Shown: positions 32,998 through 41,773 of the stretch, piece by piece
Position numbering within the stretch: the first letter of the stretch is position 1
Layout: the number at the start of each line of letters is the position of its first letter
Source of the DNA: Alphaproteobacteria bacterium
GTDB lineage: Bacteria; Pseudomonadota; Alphaproteobacteria; JAVJRE01
DNA: 64,000 bases
Reading direction: 5' to 3'
NCBI GenBank assembly: GCA_040218575.1
Contig: JAVJRE010000006.1
Location: 62,001 to 126,000, forward strand
Notes under the pieces: model-generated
What the model was told of the DNA's origin: nothing
What the model saw: the letters and a program-made list of their open reading frames with translations, nothing else
Database searches by the model: none
Made by a program: the position numbers and the translations under genes

Positions 32998-34542
32998 TCA
33001 GGCATGGATCTGTGTGCGGCGGTAGGACAGAGCCTCGGCGATGTGGCTGCGCCGCACATGGTCCGCGCCGTCCAGGTCGGCCAGGGTGCGGGCGACCCGC
33101 AGCACCCGGTGATAGCCGCGGGCGGACAGGCGGAAGCGCTCCACCGCCTCGCCCAGCAGGGCGCGGCCGCTGTGGTCGGGGGCGGCCACCTGTTCGAGCA
33201 ACTGGCCATCGGCCTCCGCATTGGTCCTGATGATGGGCCCGCTGTCGGCCACCTGGGCGGGGGCCTGATCATAGCGTCGGCGCTGCACGTCGCGGGCGGC
33301 GGCGACGCGGCCGGCGACGGTGGTAGAGCCTTCGGCTGGTGGCGGCAGGCTGAGATCGGCGGCGGACACCGCCGGCACGGTCACGTGCAGGTCGATACGG
33401 TCGAGCAGCGGGCCGGACAGCCGCGCCTGATAGTCGGCGGCGCAGCGCGGCGCGCGGGCGCAGGCCAGCGCCGGGTCGTCCAGATGACCGCAACGGCACG
33501 GGTTCATGGCGGCGATGAGCTGAAAGCGGGCAGGATAGGTTACATGGCCCTGGGCGCGGGCGATGACGGCGCGGCCGGATTCCAGCGGCTGGCGCAGCGC
33601 CTCCAGCGCCGGACGTTGAAACTCCGGCAGTTCGTCGAGGAAGAGGACGCCCAGATGGGCCAGCGACACTTCACCGGGCCGCGCCCGCGCGCCGCCGCCG
33701 ACCAATGCGGCCATGGAGGCGGAGTGGTGGGGATCACGAAACGGCCGCTGGCGGATAAGCCCGTCCTCGCCAACCATGCCGGCGACCGAATGGACCATGG
33801 ACACCTCCAGCGCCTCACGCGGGTCAAGCGGCGGTAGCAGCCCGGGCAGACGCTGCGCCAGCATGGACTTGCCGGCGCCGGGCGGACCGGTCATCAGCAG
33901 GTTGTGGCCACCGGCGGCGGCCACCTCCAGCGCCCGCTTGGCGCTTTCCTGGCCCTTGATGTCCACCAGATCGGGCTGGTGTGCAGAGCGCGCGACGGGT
34001 GCCTGCGGCAGGGCCGGCCGGGGCAGCGCCGTGGCGCCGGTCAGGTCGGCCAGCAGCGCGGCGAGGGAGGGCGCGGCCAGGATGTCCAGCTCGGCGCCGG
34101 CGAACACGGCTTCGACCCCGTTGGCGGCGGGACAGGCGAAGCGCAGGCCGGCGCCGCCGGCCGCCACCGCCGCCGGCAGCACACCGGCGACAGCGGTCAG
34201 CCCGCCGTCCAACGCCAGCTCGCCCAGGGACAGGAGGCCGGCCACCCGGTCCTCGGCCACCACGCCCATGGCGGCCAGCAGGCCAAGGGCGATGGGCAGA
34301 TCGAAATGGCTGCCTTCCTTGGTCACGTCGGCCGGCGCCAGATTGACCGTGATGCGCCGCGCCGGCAAAGCGAGACCGAGACTGGTCAGGGCCGCGCGCA
34401 CCCGCTCGCGGCTTTCGCCAACAGCCTTGTCCGGCAGGCCGACCACGGTGAAGGCCGGCAGGCCCGGACCAAGGCTGACCTGGACGTCAATCTGAAGAAC
34501 GGTGATGCCCTGAAAGGCCACCGTCCGGCTGCGCGCCACCAT
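32998..34542 (-). CDS. YifB/ComM-family Mg-chelatase-like AAA+ ATPase
   Basis: A 514-residue protein with the N-terminal Lon-like S5 domain (FTVVGLPDKAVGESRERVRAAL), the Mg-chelatase AAA+ core with Walker A GPPGAGKSML and Walker B LFLDELPEF, the zinc-binding AAMNPCRCGHLDDPALAC, and the C-terminal Mg_chelatase_C helical lid ending in the DHVRRSHIAEALSYR region. ComM homologues are helicases that extend recombination intermediates in natural transformation. In alphaproteobacteria yifB is commonly found near gshB, as here. Confidence 0.92.
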   Translation of the reverse strand: MVARSRTVAFQGITVLQIDVQVSLGPGLPAFTVVGLPDKAVGESRERVRAALTSLGLALPARRITVNLAPADVTKEGSHFDLPIALGLLAAMGVVAEDRVAGLLSLGELALDGGLTAVAGVLPAAVAAGGAGLRFACPAANGVEAVFAGAELDILAAPSLAALLADLTGATALPRPALPQAPVARSAHQPDLVDIKGQESAKRALEVAAAGGHNLLMTGPPGAGKSMLAQRLPGLLPPLDPREALEVSMVHSVAGMVGEDGLIRQRPFRDPHHSASMAALVGGGARARPGEVSLAHLGVLFLDELPEFQRPALEALRQPLESGRAVIARAQGHVTYPARFQLIAAMNPCRCGHLDDPALACARAPRCAADYQARLSGPLLDRIDLHVTVPAVSAADLSLPPPAEGSTTVAGRVAAARDVQRRRYDQAPAQVADSGPIIRTNAEADGQLLEQVAAPDHSGRALLGEAVERFRLSARGYHRVLRVARTLADLDGADHVRRSHIAEALSYRRTQIHA

Positions 34543-34644
34543 GGGTCGGGTCCTTCGATCCGGTGAGCTGTTCTGCCAGGCCGGCCCGCCACCAGGCGGG
34601 GAGCCGGCCGTGAGCCCAGTCTAGGTGGCGGCCCCATAAAGCGG

Positions 34645-34670
34645 AACGGCGGCCCCGAGGGACCGCCGTT
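34645..34670 (-). terminator. Intrinsic terminator after the histone-H1-like gene
   Basis: Leftward transcript: AACGGCGG pairs with CCGCCGTT, with three further C-G pairs inside and a CTCG tetraloop, followed by CCGCTTTAT. The stem is about 11 bp. The U-run is short, so efficiency is uncertain. It separates the repeat-protein gene from yifB. Confidence 0.6.
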
Positions 34671-34716
34671 CGCCAGAATTGATGCGCCGGCGGACCGGCG
34701 CGCACCCGCAAGGCGA

Positions 34717-35139
34717 CTAGCGCCGCGCGGTACGCCGCACCGTCCGACGCCGGGCCGGTGTGGTGGTCTTGGCAGCGGTTTTGCGCTTCGCCGTGGTCTT
34801 GCGCTTGGCGGCGGTCTTGCGCTTTGCCGTGGTCTTCTTGGCCGCCGTCTTGCGCTTGGCGGCGGTCTTGCGCTTGGCCGTGGTCTTCTTCGCCGTGGTC
34901 TTGCGCTTGGCGGCGGTCTTGCGCTTGGCCGTAGTCTTGCGCTTCGCCGTGGTCTTGCGCTTGGCGGCGGTCTTGCGCTTGGCCGTAGTCTTGCGCTTGG
35001 CGGTGGTCTTCTTGGCCGCCGTCTTGCGCTTGGCGGTGGTCTTCCGGGCAGCGGTCTTGCGCTTTGCCGTGGTTTTCTTCTTCGCCGTCGTCTTCCGCTT
35101 GGCAGCGGACTTCTTGGCGGCAGTTTTCTTTACAGCCAT
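34717..35139 (-). CDS. Histone-H1-like Lys/Ala/Thr repeat protein
   Basis: A 140-residue, highly basic protein made almost entirely of repeats of the type KRKTAA, KRKTTA and KKTTA from residue 4 to about 122, ending TPARRRTVRRTARR. Such KTAAK-rich proteins resemble histone H1 C-terminal tails and bacterial H1-like proteins (HU tails, AlgP, BPH1, HctB), which bind and compact DNA. There is no HU or globular domain. GGGGGAG lies 6 bp before the ATG at 35139, so the longer open frame upstream is not used. The repeat DNA is prone to unit gain and loss. Confidence 0.85.
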   Translation of the reverse strand: MAVKKTAAKKSAAKRKTTAKKKTTAKRKTAARKTTAKRKTAAKKTTAKRKTTAKRKTAAKRKTTAKRKTTAKRKTAAKRKTTAKKTTAKRKTAAKRKTAAKKTTAKRKTAAKRKTTAKRKTAAKTTTPARRRTVRRTARR

Positions 35140-35742
35140 TCGGTTACTCCCCCTTGGCTCGATCAATCCTCGTCCGCAGAAAGCGATCGCGAATGAGGCG
35201 TTGTATGTACAGGCTATGGTTAACAAATCATTAGTTGAAAAGAAACAAGTCCAAAGCAGGACGCAGTATGGGAGTCGGCCGCGGCAATCCGAACATAAGC
35301 CGGCAGTTACTTGTGCGAGATCAGGCCGGCTGACAGTCAAGCGATGCAGGTGCGATGATTCATCTTGTGATGCGTGGTTGAGTCCTGGCCCGCTGGCTGA
35401 CCGTTCAGCGTTTCTTCTGTTCGTTTGGGAAGGATTCAGAATAACGTAATTATTTCAATATCTTATCGTGTGCCGATTATGTATGCGCCACGTTGTGCCG
35501 GCGCAAACCGCTGCATTTGTTGAGTTATGCGACGGCGGGGCCATCACACAGCAGGACCGTTTGCGACACGACGCGTCGGTGGCGACCATCGTCGCCGGAC
35601 AGGTCCGCACGGGCCAAAGGCCGGTGTTGCACGGTTGCAACAACCGTGAAGAAAACGAATGGACAGACGGTCTGTGCCTGTCTTCGTTGGAAAAACGGTG
35701 TCGGTCGTCACCGATTCCAGTTGGTGATTCCAGTTGGCGATT
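35140..35742. other. 603-bp lower-GC intergenic region with several dyads
   Basis: No convincing coding frame. GC is visibly lower than elsewhere. Inverted repeats occur at 35581-35596 (GGCGAC/GTCGCC), 35630-35648 (CACGGTTG/CAACCGTG), 35663-35675 (ACAGAC-G-GTCTGT) and 35696-35713 (CGGTG/CACCG). The right part carries the leftward terminator of gshB. The left part must contain the promoter of the histone-H1-like gene; I cannot fix it to consensus boxes. Confidence 0.6.
35691..35713 (-). terminator. Probable intrinsic terminator of gshB
   Basis: On the leftward transcript CGGTG and CACCG (5-bp stem, 8-base loop) are followed immediately by TTTTT, 30 bp after the gshB stop. The stem is short but the T-run and position fit a terminator. 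Confidence 0.5.
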
Positions 35743-35751
35743 CTAGTTGGC
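35713..35751. repeat. Three tandem 13-bp repeats at the gshB stop
   Basis: GATTCCAGTTGGT, GATTCCAGTTGGC and GATTCTAGTTGGC follow one another at 35713, 35726 and 35739. The third, with C-to-T at position 6, supplies the gshB TAG stop on the opposite strand; the other two lack it. Confidence 0.9.
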
Positions 35752-36708
35752 GGTACGGTCGTGACGGGATGCAAAACGCGTCTCTATGGCGTTCCAGATG
35801 TCCCGTTCGATGTGGCTGCCGTCCAGTCGGTTGATCTCCTGAATGCCGGTCGGCGAGGTGACGTTGATCTCGGTCATGTAGCCGCCGATCACATCGATGC
35901 CGACGAACAGCAAACCCCGCTCTGACAGGGCCGGACCAATGGCCTCGCAGATCTCGTGCTCGCGCCGGGTCAGCGCCGACTGCCGCGCCAGGCCGCCCGC
36001 ATGGAAGTTGGCGCGCGCCTCACCCTTGGCCGGGATGCGCGCCACCGCCCCCTTGGGCACGCCGTCCACCAGGATGATGCGCTTGTCGCCACGGCGGATG
36101 GCCGGCAGGTAGCGCTGGATGATGATCGGTTCGCGATACATCTGGGTGAACACTTCCAGCAGCGATGGCAGATTCTCGTCCGCCGGCGGCACATGAAAGA
36201 CGCCGGCGCCGCCATTGCCGAACAGCGGCTTGACGATGATGTCCTTGTGTTCGCGGCGGAAAGCCATGATGGCGTCGCGGTCCGAGGTGATCAGGGTCGG
36301 CGGCATGAGTTCCGGAAAATGCGTGACGAACAGCTTCTCCGGCGCATTGCGCACCTGTACCGGGTCATTGACCACCAGAGTTGCGGGATGGATGTGCTCC
36401 AGCAGATGGGTGGCGGTGATATAGGCCATGTCAAAGGGCGGATCCTGCCGCATGAGGACCACATCCATGGCCGCCAGCTCCACGGTTTCCATGGCGCCGA
36501 GCGTGGCGTGGTCGCCCGGCTTGCGCCGCACCTTGAGCGGGCGGGCGCGGGCGGTGACGCGATTGCCGGTCATGGACAGGTGTTGCGGCAGATAGTGGAA
36601 GAGAGCGTGGCCGCGCCGCTGCGCCTCCAGGGCCAGCATGAAGGTGGAGTCCGCATTGATGTCGATGGTCTCCACCGGGTCCATCTGAATGGCGACGGCA
36701 AGACTCAT
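35743..36708 (-). CDS. gshB: Glutathione synthase GshB
   Basis: A 321-residue ATP-grasp enzyme that joins glycine to gamma-glutamylcysteine. The N-terminal domain starts [59 protein letters not shown] (glycine-rich ATP loop) and [21 protein letters not shown] (metal-binding Glu-x-Asn) are all present. CAGGAG precedes the start. It belongs to the conserved rsmI-yraN-BON-gshB-yifB neighbourhood. The stop codon lies in the third of three 13-bp tandem repeats. Confidence 0.97.
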   Translation of the reverse strand: MSLAVAIQMDPVETIDINADSTFMLALEAQRRGHALFHYLPQHLSMTGNRVTARARPLKVRRKPGDHATLGAMETVELAAMDVVLMRQDPPFDMAYITATHLLEHIHPATLVVNDPVQVRNAPEKLFVTHFPELMPPTLITSDRDAIMAFRREHKDIIVKPLFGNGGAGVFHVPPADENLPSLLEVFTQMYREPIIIQRYLPAIRRGDKRIILVDGVPKGAVARIPAKGEARANFHAGGLARQSALTRREHEICEAIGPALSERGLLFVGIDVIGGYMTEINVTSPTGIQEINRLDGSHIERDIWNAIETRFASRHDRTAN

Positions 36709-36868
36709 GACCCTGGACTCCTGAAGACGAGAAACATGGGTGACCTCCCTCGGCCGGCTGCACAGGACGATTCCGCGCCGTGGACAGGGCGCGACTATAT
36801 CTCATGATGGCGGCCCGACAGCAGGGCCGGCACGGCCAGCGTGGCGAGTCGCGGCGGGGCGTTCCGGT

Positions 36869-37525
36869 CTATCCGCCGCCGACGGTGCGCGACGGATCAT
36901 CCGCCAGCACTACATGAGAGACGATGCGGCGGACATAGGCGATGTCGCGGGCGTGGGTCACCACCCGGTCCAGCTCTGCCTGGCTGCGGGCTATGCCCAT
37001 GAGATAGACGACGCCCTTCACCACCTCTATCGAATAGTTGATCGCCGACACGTCGCCATCGAACAGCAGGCGGGTGCGCAGCCGGGTGGCGATCAGCAGA
37101 TCGCGGCCATAGCCCTCGGCGCCGGGGGTGGCGGCGACCTCGATCTCGTTGATGACCTCGCGCACACCCGACGCCTGCCAGGCCAGGCGGACGGCGGTGA
37201 GGCGGTCCTCCGGCGTCTCCACCACCCCGGTCAGCAGCACGCGGCCTTCCACCACCTGCAGGCCGACCCGGCTGAACAGGCTGATGCTTTCGGCCAGCCA
37301 CAGCCGGTTGATTTCCAGCTCTATGGTGGCGTCATTGGCTGCCGCCGAAAGATCCCGTTCCTGAGCGACCATGATGCCGGCCGAGGCGCCGGCGCCGACC
37401 GCCATGCCGATCGGCGAGCAGGCGGCGGCGAGCAGGGCGGCGAGGGCCAGCAGCAGCCCCGGCAGAACGGGGCCGGGCAGGTGTGAGCCAGGGGGGCGGG
37501 ACGGAGTGCGCGACGGATGGCCCAT
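36869..37525 (-). CDS. BON-domain lipoprotein (OsmY/DolP-like)
   Basis: A 218-residue secreted lipoprotein candidate: a hydrophobic signal segment LLLALAALLAAAC ends in the putative lipidated Cys, and two BON domains follow (around VEGRVLLTGVVETPEDRLTAV and VVKGVVYLMGIARSQAELDRVV). This matches YraP/DolP and other dual-BON envelope proteins that act at the outer membrane. I chose ATG 37525 to give a normal signal peptide; an ATG at 37600 is possible. It follows yraN as in many proteobacteria. Confidence 0.85.
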   Translation of the reverse strand: MGHPSRTPSRPPGSHLPGPVLPGLLLALAALLAAACSPIGMAVGAGASAGIMVAQERDLSAAANDATIELEINRLWLAESISLFSRVGLQVVEGRVLLTGVVETPEDRLTAVRLAWQASGVREVINEIEVAATPGAEGYGRDLLIATRLRTRLLFDGDVSAINYSIEVVKGVVYLMGIARSQAELDRVVTHARDIAYVRRIVSHVVLADDPSRTVGGG

Positions 37526-37610
37526 GGCCCCGGCAGTGTGGGTGGCTGGCGGCGGCAAGGCAAGGCCGCGGTCAGGCCGGCCAGGCAAAGCGGGGGTCAT
37601 GACGGGGCCA

Positions 37611-37988
37611 TCATGATGGCGGGCGAAAGGCATCGGCCAGGTGGCGCGGCAGGCGCGCCGGGCGGACGGTGATGACATCGAAACGCAAGCGGGGATCGGC
37701 GCCGGTGCGGTGGGTGTTGCGGGCGAGCCAGGCGCTGGCGGCGGCGGCGATGCGCGCCTGCGCCGCGGGATGGACGGCGGCCAGGGCGTCGGCCCGATGG
37801 TTGCGGGCCTTGACCTCTACGAAGAGGATCAGGCTGCCGCGGCGCGCCACCAGATCAATCTCACCGCCCGGCCCGCGCCAGCGGCGATCAAGCACACGAA
37901 AGCCCTTGAGGCGCAGCAGCCAGGCGGCCCAGATCTCGGCGCGGCGGCCGCGGGCCTCGGCCTGACTGCGCCGCAGGGCGTCGGTCAT
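37611..37988 (-). CDS. YraN-family (UPF0102) endonuclease-like protein
   Basis: A 125-residue UPF0102 protein with a small PD-(D/E)XK-type fold. The strand pair RRWRGPGGEIDLVARRGSLILFVEVKAR carries the Glu-Ile-Asp and Glu-x-Lys motif. The family is almost always next to rsmI, as here, and overlaps it (ATGA). Its function is not established; the fold suggests Holliday-junction or other nuclease activity. Confidence 0.92.
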   Translation of the reverse strand: MTDALRRSQAEARGRRAEIWAAWLLRLKGFRVLDRRWRGPGGEIDLVARRGSLILFVEVKARNHRADALAAVHPAAQARIAAAASAWLARNTHRTGADPRLRFDVITVRPARLPRHLADAFRPPS

Positions 37989-38965
37989 GGCTGCCGCCGC
38001 GGCCGTTGCAGGGTCAGCGCCCGGCTATAAACCTGGCGGCGCGGCAGGCCGGTCTCCGCGCTGACGCGGGCGACGGCGCTCTTCAGGGACTCCTCCGCCA
38101 GCGCCGCCGCCAGCCGTTGATCGAGCGCGGCGCCGGTCGCGGACCGGCCGTTATGGTCGGCGGACTCGTCGCCAGTGTCGGCACCAGTGTGGGCGGAGTC
38201 TTCGGCGGGTGGCGCGATGATGATTACTGCCTCGCCGCGCGGCGGCGGTTCGCTGGCCAGTGCGGCGGCCAGCTCATTCAGGGTGCCGCGCCGCACTTCT
38301 TCGTGGCGCTTGGTCAGCTCGCGGCCGATGGCCGCCAGGCGCGGCCCCAACACCGTCGTCATGTCGGCCAGAGTGGCAGCAAGACGACGGGTCGATTCAA
38401 ACACCACCAGGCTTGCGCGCACCGCCGCCACCTCGGCTATAGCGGTGCGCCGCGCCGCCCGTTTCGCCGGCAGGAAGCCAAGGAACAGAAAGCGATCGCT
38501 GGGCAGCCCGGCGACCACCAGGCCGGCCAGCAGAGCGGAGGCGCCGGGCACCGCCTGCACCGGCACACCGGCGGCGTGACAGGCGGCGACCAGACGATAG
38601 CCGGGATCGGACACCAGCGGGGTGCCCGCATCGCTGACCAGGGCAATGCGCTCGCCCGCCTGCAGGCGGGCCATGAGCCGCGGCAGAACCCGCGGCGCAT
38701 TGTGATCGTTGTAGGCAGTGAGGCGGGCGCTGAGACCCTGGCTGGTCAGCAGACGGCGGGTGACGCGTGTATCCTCCGCCGCCACCAGATCCGCCGACCC
38801 CAGAACCCGCGCGGCGCGCGGCGACAGATCGGCCAGATTGCCAATGGGCACGGACACCACATGCAGACCGGGCGGCAGGGCCGGCGGTTGGCTGGCGGGT
38901 AAAGCATTGCCCGACAGCGCCCTATGGCCGGCCTTGGGCTGCTTGTGATGGGAAGAGGCGGCCAT
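37985..38965 (-). CDS. rsmI: 16S rRNA (cytidine-1402-2'-O)-methyltransferase RsmI
   Basis: RsmI, a SAM-dependent tetrapyrrole-methylase-fold enzyme that 2'-O-methylates C1402 of 16S rRNA. It has GLHVVSVPIGNLADLSPRA at the N-terminus, SADLVAAEDTRVTRRLL, ALVSDAGTPLVSDPGYRLV and VQAVPGASALLAGLVVAGLPSDRFLFLGFLP, all diagnostic. The C-terminal domain ends with a short helical tail. I chose ATG 38965 (326 codons); a GTG eight codons upstream also is open. It overlaps yraN and is divergent from the GDPD gene. Confidence 0.95.
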   Translation of the reverse strand: MAASSHHKQPKAGHRALSGNALPASQPPALPPGLHVVSVPIGNLADLSPRAARVLGSADLVAAEDTRVTRRLLTSQGLSARLTAYNDHNAPRVLPRLMARLQAGERIALVSDAGTPLVSDPGYRLVAACHAAGVPVQAVPGASALLAGLVVAGLPSDRFLFLGFLPAKRAARRTAIAEVAAVRASLVVFESTRRLAATLADMTTVLGPRLAAIGRELTKRHEEVRRGTLNELAAALASEPPPRGEAVIIIAPPAEDSAHTGADTGDESADHNGRSATGAALDQRLAAALAEESLKSAVARVSAETGLPRRQVYSRALTLQRPRRQP

Positions 38966-39183
38966 GGCGTCCTGTCTGTCGCCGGTCACGGTGACGACAT
39001 GTTTGTCATGACATCATCACAGCGTCACGCCGGCCAATCATAACAGGGGCCGGGCATAAACCGAGCATAACAGGCGCGCCCGGTGTGCGGGAACAATCGC
39101 GCGCGGTATGCAGGCAGACCGTCGTTGCCAACTCACTTTCTTTCTCTGCCTACAGATTTTTCACCAGCCGACAGGGAAGCCGC

Positions 39184-40047
39184 ATGACCGACAACGCCCC
39201 CACCACCACAGCCCGCAGGGATTCAAGCGAACGCCGTGGCGCTATGGCAGGACGCCGGCGCGGCGGGCCGTGCATCATTGCCCATCGCGCTGGCGCGGCG
39301 CTGTGGCCGGAGAACTCTCTGGCCGGTGTGCGCGGCTCGCAGGCCCTATCGGTGGACGGCATCGAAATCGACGTTCATCTGACCGCCGACGGCGACCTGG
39401 CGGTGATCCATGACAGCGATCTGGCGCGGACCACACGGGGCAGCGGCGCCGTGGCCAGCCTGACCATGGCGGAGATTCGCCGGGCACCCCTGCGTCAGGC
39501 GGCCGGGAGTCAGGCGGCGGACGCCTGTGTGCCGTCGCTGGCCGATGTGCTGGCGGTCATGGCCGATGGCGCGAGCGATCTGTGGCTGGAGATGAAGGGG
39601 CCGACGGAAGGGACGGCCTATCCGGGCATGGCGCATCGGGTCTGCGCCGCCCTGGCCGCCGCCGATTTTGTCGGGCGCACGGTTGTGATGTCCTTCGACT
39701 GGGACCAGCTGGTCGACGTGCGGTCTCTGCAGCCAGGGCAACCAGGGCAGCCGGGTCTGCGAACGGCGGCCCTGCTCGACACCGGCGGCCTGCAGCGTGC
39801 CGGCGGCGTGACGCCGGCCGTGGTCCGTGCAAAGGACACCGGAGCGACCTGGCTGGCGGTGGCTCAAGGCTGTGCCACGCCTGTTCTGTTGCGGGCGGCG
39901 GCGGCGGCCGATCTGGCGGTGGCGGTGTGGACGGTGAATGACGAGCCGGCGCTCAAGCGCTGGCTGCACAGCCCGGTGGGGGCGGTCATCAGCGACCAGC
40001 CGGACCGGGCGCTGGCGCTCGGCCGGCCGGCCCGGCCGTGGCGCTAG
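39184..40047 (+). CDS. Glycerophosphodiester phosphodiesterase family protein
   Basis: A 287-residue TIM-barrel GDPD. Catalytic motifs are IAHRAGAALWPENSLAGV (the HR and PEN pair), GIEIDVHLTADGDLAVIHDSDLARTT (Glu, Asp, His) and DLWLEMKG (Glu-x-Lys). It hydrolyses glycerophosphodiesters from phospholipid breakdown; the absence of a signal peptide suggests a cytoplasmic UgpQ-like enzyme. AGGGAAG precedes the ATG at 39184. It sits between rsmI and the lppC-like gene, which are usually adjacent in this lineage. Confidence 0.9.
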   Translation: MTDNAPTTTARRDSSERRGAMAGRRRGGPCIIAHRAGAALWPENSLAGVRGSQALSVDGIEIDVHLTADGDLAVIHDSDLARTTRGSGAVASLTMAEIRRAPLRQAAGSQAADACVPSLADVLAVMADGASDLWLEMKGPTEGTAYPGMAHRVCAALAAADFVGRTVVMSFDWDQLVDVRSLQPGQPGQPGLRTAALLDTGGLQRAGGVTPAVVRAKDTGATWLAVAQGCATPVLLRAAAAADLAVAVWTVNDEPALKRWLHSPVGAVISDQPDRALALGRPARPWR

Positions 40048-40179
40048 CCGCCGGCGCGCCCCGGTGGTCCGGTTGCGCGTGGCGCGGGCGGCCTCGGCCT
40101 GTCATGGACCCGGCCGCGACGGCACCATAGGATTGCCCGGACAGTGACCGGCACGAGCCCGGCGCGTAAGACCGTGATC

Positions 40180-41754
40180 ATGCACAGGGTGGCGATCAGC
40201 GTGGCACACGTCCCACGGGCATATTCTCCACGACAGGTGGTGCTGGCGGTTGTAGCGAGCCTGGCGCTGGCTCTGGCCGCCTGCGCCGGGCCGGGCGGCC
40301 TCGGTGGGTTTGGCGGGGTTGGTGGCAGCGGGTCCGGCGCGCCGCCGCCGTCGGACTCGTCCGCGGCGGCCGGCCAGGCACCATCCGGCGCGGCCACATC
40401 CGGTGCTGACAGCGGAGCACCGGCGGCCGGGGATGCGGGCGCGGTAGCGGCCGGCGGGCTGGCGGCGGTTGATCCATCAACGGTCTTTGGCCCGGCCGGC
40501 ACGCCGGCGCCGCAGGCAGCCGATCGCGTTCGCGTCGGCCTGCTGCTGCCGCTGAGCGGTCCCGACGCCGCCCTCGGCCGGCAGATGCTGAACGCCGCCC
40601 TGATGGCGGTCAGTGAAATCGGCGATTCCCGGTTCGAGTTGTTGCCGCGTGACACCGGCGGCACGGCGGACGGGGCGGCCCAGGCAGCGGCCGAAGCGTT
40701 GGCCGGCGGCGCCCGCTTCCTGATCGGTCCGGTGTTTGCCACCACCACGGCGGCGGCGGCCCCGGTCGCCCAGGCCGGCCAGGTGGCGATGGTCTCGTTC
40801 TCCACCGACAGCCGGGTGGCTGGCGGCGGCGGCTTTGCGCCGAGCGCCGGCCTGACAGGTCTCTCCGGCGGCGGCCCTGACGCCGCTGGCCGCGCCGCCG
40901 GTCGTAATGTCTTTGTCATGGGCTTTCTGCCGGAGCTGGAGGTGGCGCGGGTCATCGCCTACGCCGCGGCCGAAGGCCATCGTCGTTTCGCCGTTCTGGC
41001 GCCGGCCAATGACTATGGGCAGGCGGTTCTGCGGGCGGCGCGTCAGGCGATTCCCGTCCATGGCGGTGTGCTGGTCCAGGCCGTGCTCTATGACCCGGCG
41101 GGGGATGCCACACCGGTGGTCCGCCAGCTTGCCGACTATGACCGGCGGGCGGCGGCCCTGGCCGAGGAGCGAGCGGCTCTGACCAGGCAGGGCGGCGAAG
41201 TGGCGGAGGCGGCGCTCAAGCGGCTGGAGGGGCGCGACACATTGGGCGATGTGGACTTCGACGCCATTCTGGTGCCCGAGGGCGGCCCGGCCCTGATGGC
41301 GCTGGCGCCGTTGCTGCCCTTCTTTGATATTGATCCGGCCCGGGTGCGGCTGCTCGGCACCGGCCGCTGGGATGATCTGCGTATCGCCACTGAACCCGCT
41401 CTGCGCGGCGGCTGGTTTGCCGGTGCGCCGGCGGCATCGCGGGAGGCGTGGGCAGCGCGCTATGAGTCGCTGTTCGGTGAAGCGCCGCCGCGCCGCGCGA
41501 CGCTGGCCTATGACGCGACGGCGCTGGCCGCAGTGCTGGCCCGTGAGGCGGAAGGCGGTGATTTCTCAATCGCGGCGCTGACCCGGCCTGGCGGCTTTGC
41601 CGGCATTGACGGACTGTTCCGCTTTCTGCCCGATGGCCGTGTCGAGCGGGGCCTGGCCATATTGCAGGTGGGCGACCGGGTGCTCAGCGTGGTGGAGCCG
41701 GCGCCGGCCAGCTTTCCCACCGGCGCAAGCGGCGGGGTCGCGGGTCAGCCATAG
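40180..41754 (+). CDS. LppC/LpoA-like penicillin-binding-protein activator lipoprotein
   Basis: A 524-residue lipoprotein with signal segment VVLAVVASLALALAAC (lipobox LAAC) followed by an about 70-residue Gly/Ala/Ser-rich linker and a periplasmic-binding-protein type I fold: RVRVGLLLPLSGPDAALGRQMLNAALMA, GARFLIGPVFATTTAAAAP and FAVLAPANDYGQAVLRAA. This is the YraM/LpoA C-domain, which activates PBP1A in gammaproteobacteria; alphaproteobacterial proteins of this type lack the N-terminal TPR domain. It is divergent from the rsmI-yraN-gshB block as is usual. Confidence 0.88.
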   Translation: MHRVAISVAHVPRAYSPRQVVLAVVASLALALAACAGPGGLGGFGGVGGSGSGAPPPSDSSAAAGQAPSGAATSGADSGAPAAGDAGAVAAGGLAAVDPSTVFGPAGTPAPQAADRVRVGLLLPLSGPDAALGRQMLNAALMAVSEIGDSRFELLPRDTGGTADGAAQAAAEALAGGARFLIGPVFATTTAAAAPVAQAGQVAMVSFSTDSRVAGGGGFAPSAGLTGLSGGGPDAAGRAAGRNVFVMGFLPELEVARVIAYAAAEGHRRFAVLAPANDYGQAVLRAARQAIPVHGGVLVQAVLYDPAGDATPVVRQLADYDRRAAALAEERAALTRQGGEVAEAALKRLEGRDTLGDVDFDAILVPEGGPALMALAPLLPFFDIDPARVRLLGTGRWDDLRIATEPALRGGWFAGAPAASREAWAARYESLFGEAPPRRATLAYDATALAAVLAREAEGGDFSIAALTRPGGFAGIDGLFRFLPDGRVERGLAILQVGDRVLSVVEPAPASFPTGASGGVAGQP

Positions 41755-41773
41755 GCGGGTCGGCCGGTTGAAA

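Noticed and set aside
34760-35449. Open 229-codon frame on the + strand, very rich in Val, Leu and Ala
   Set aside because: It is the antisense of the Lys/Ala repeat gene; the repeat keeps the opposite frame open. It has no ribosome-binding site and no family match.
35140-35742. Possible tRNA or other structural RNA gene in the long spacer
   Set aside because: I found no T-loop GTTCGA-type sequence with a matching acceptor stem, only short dyads.
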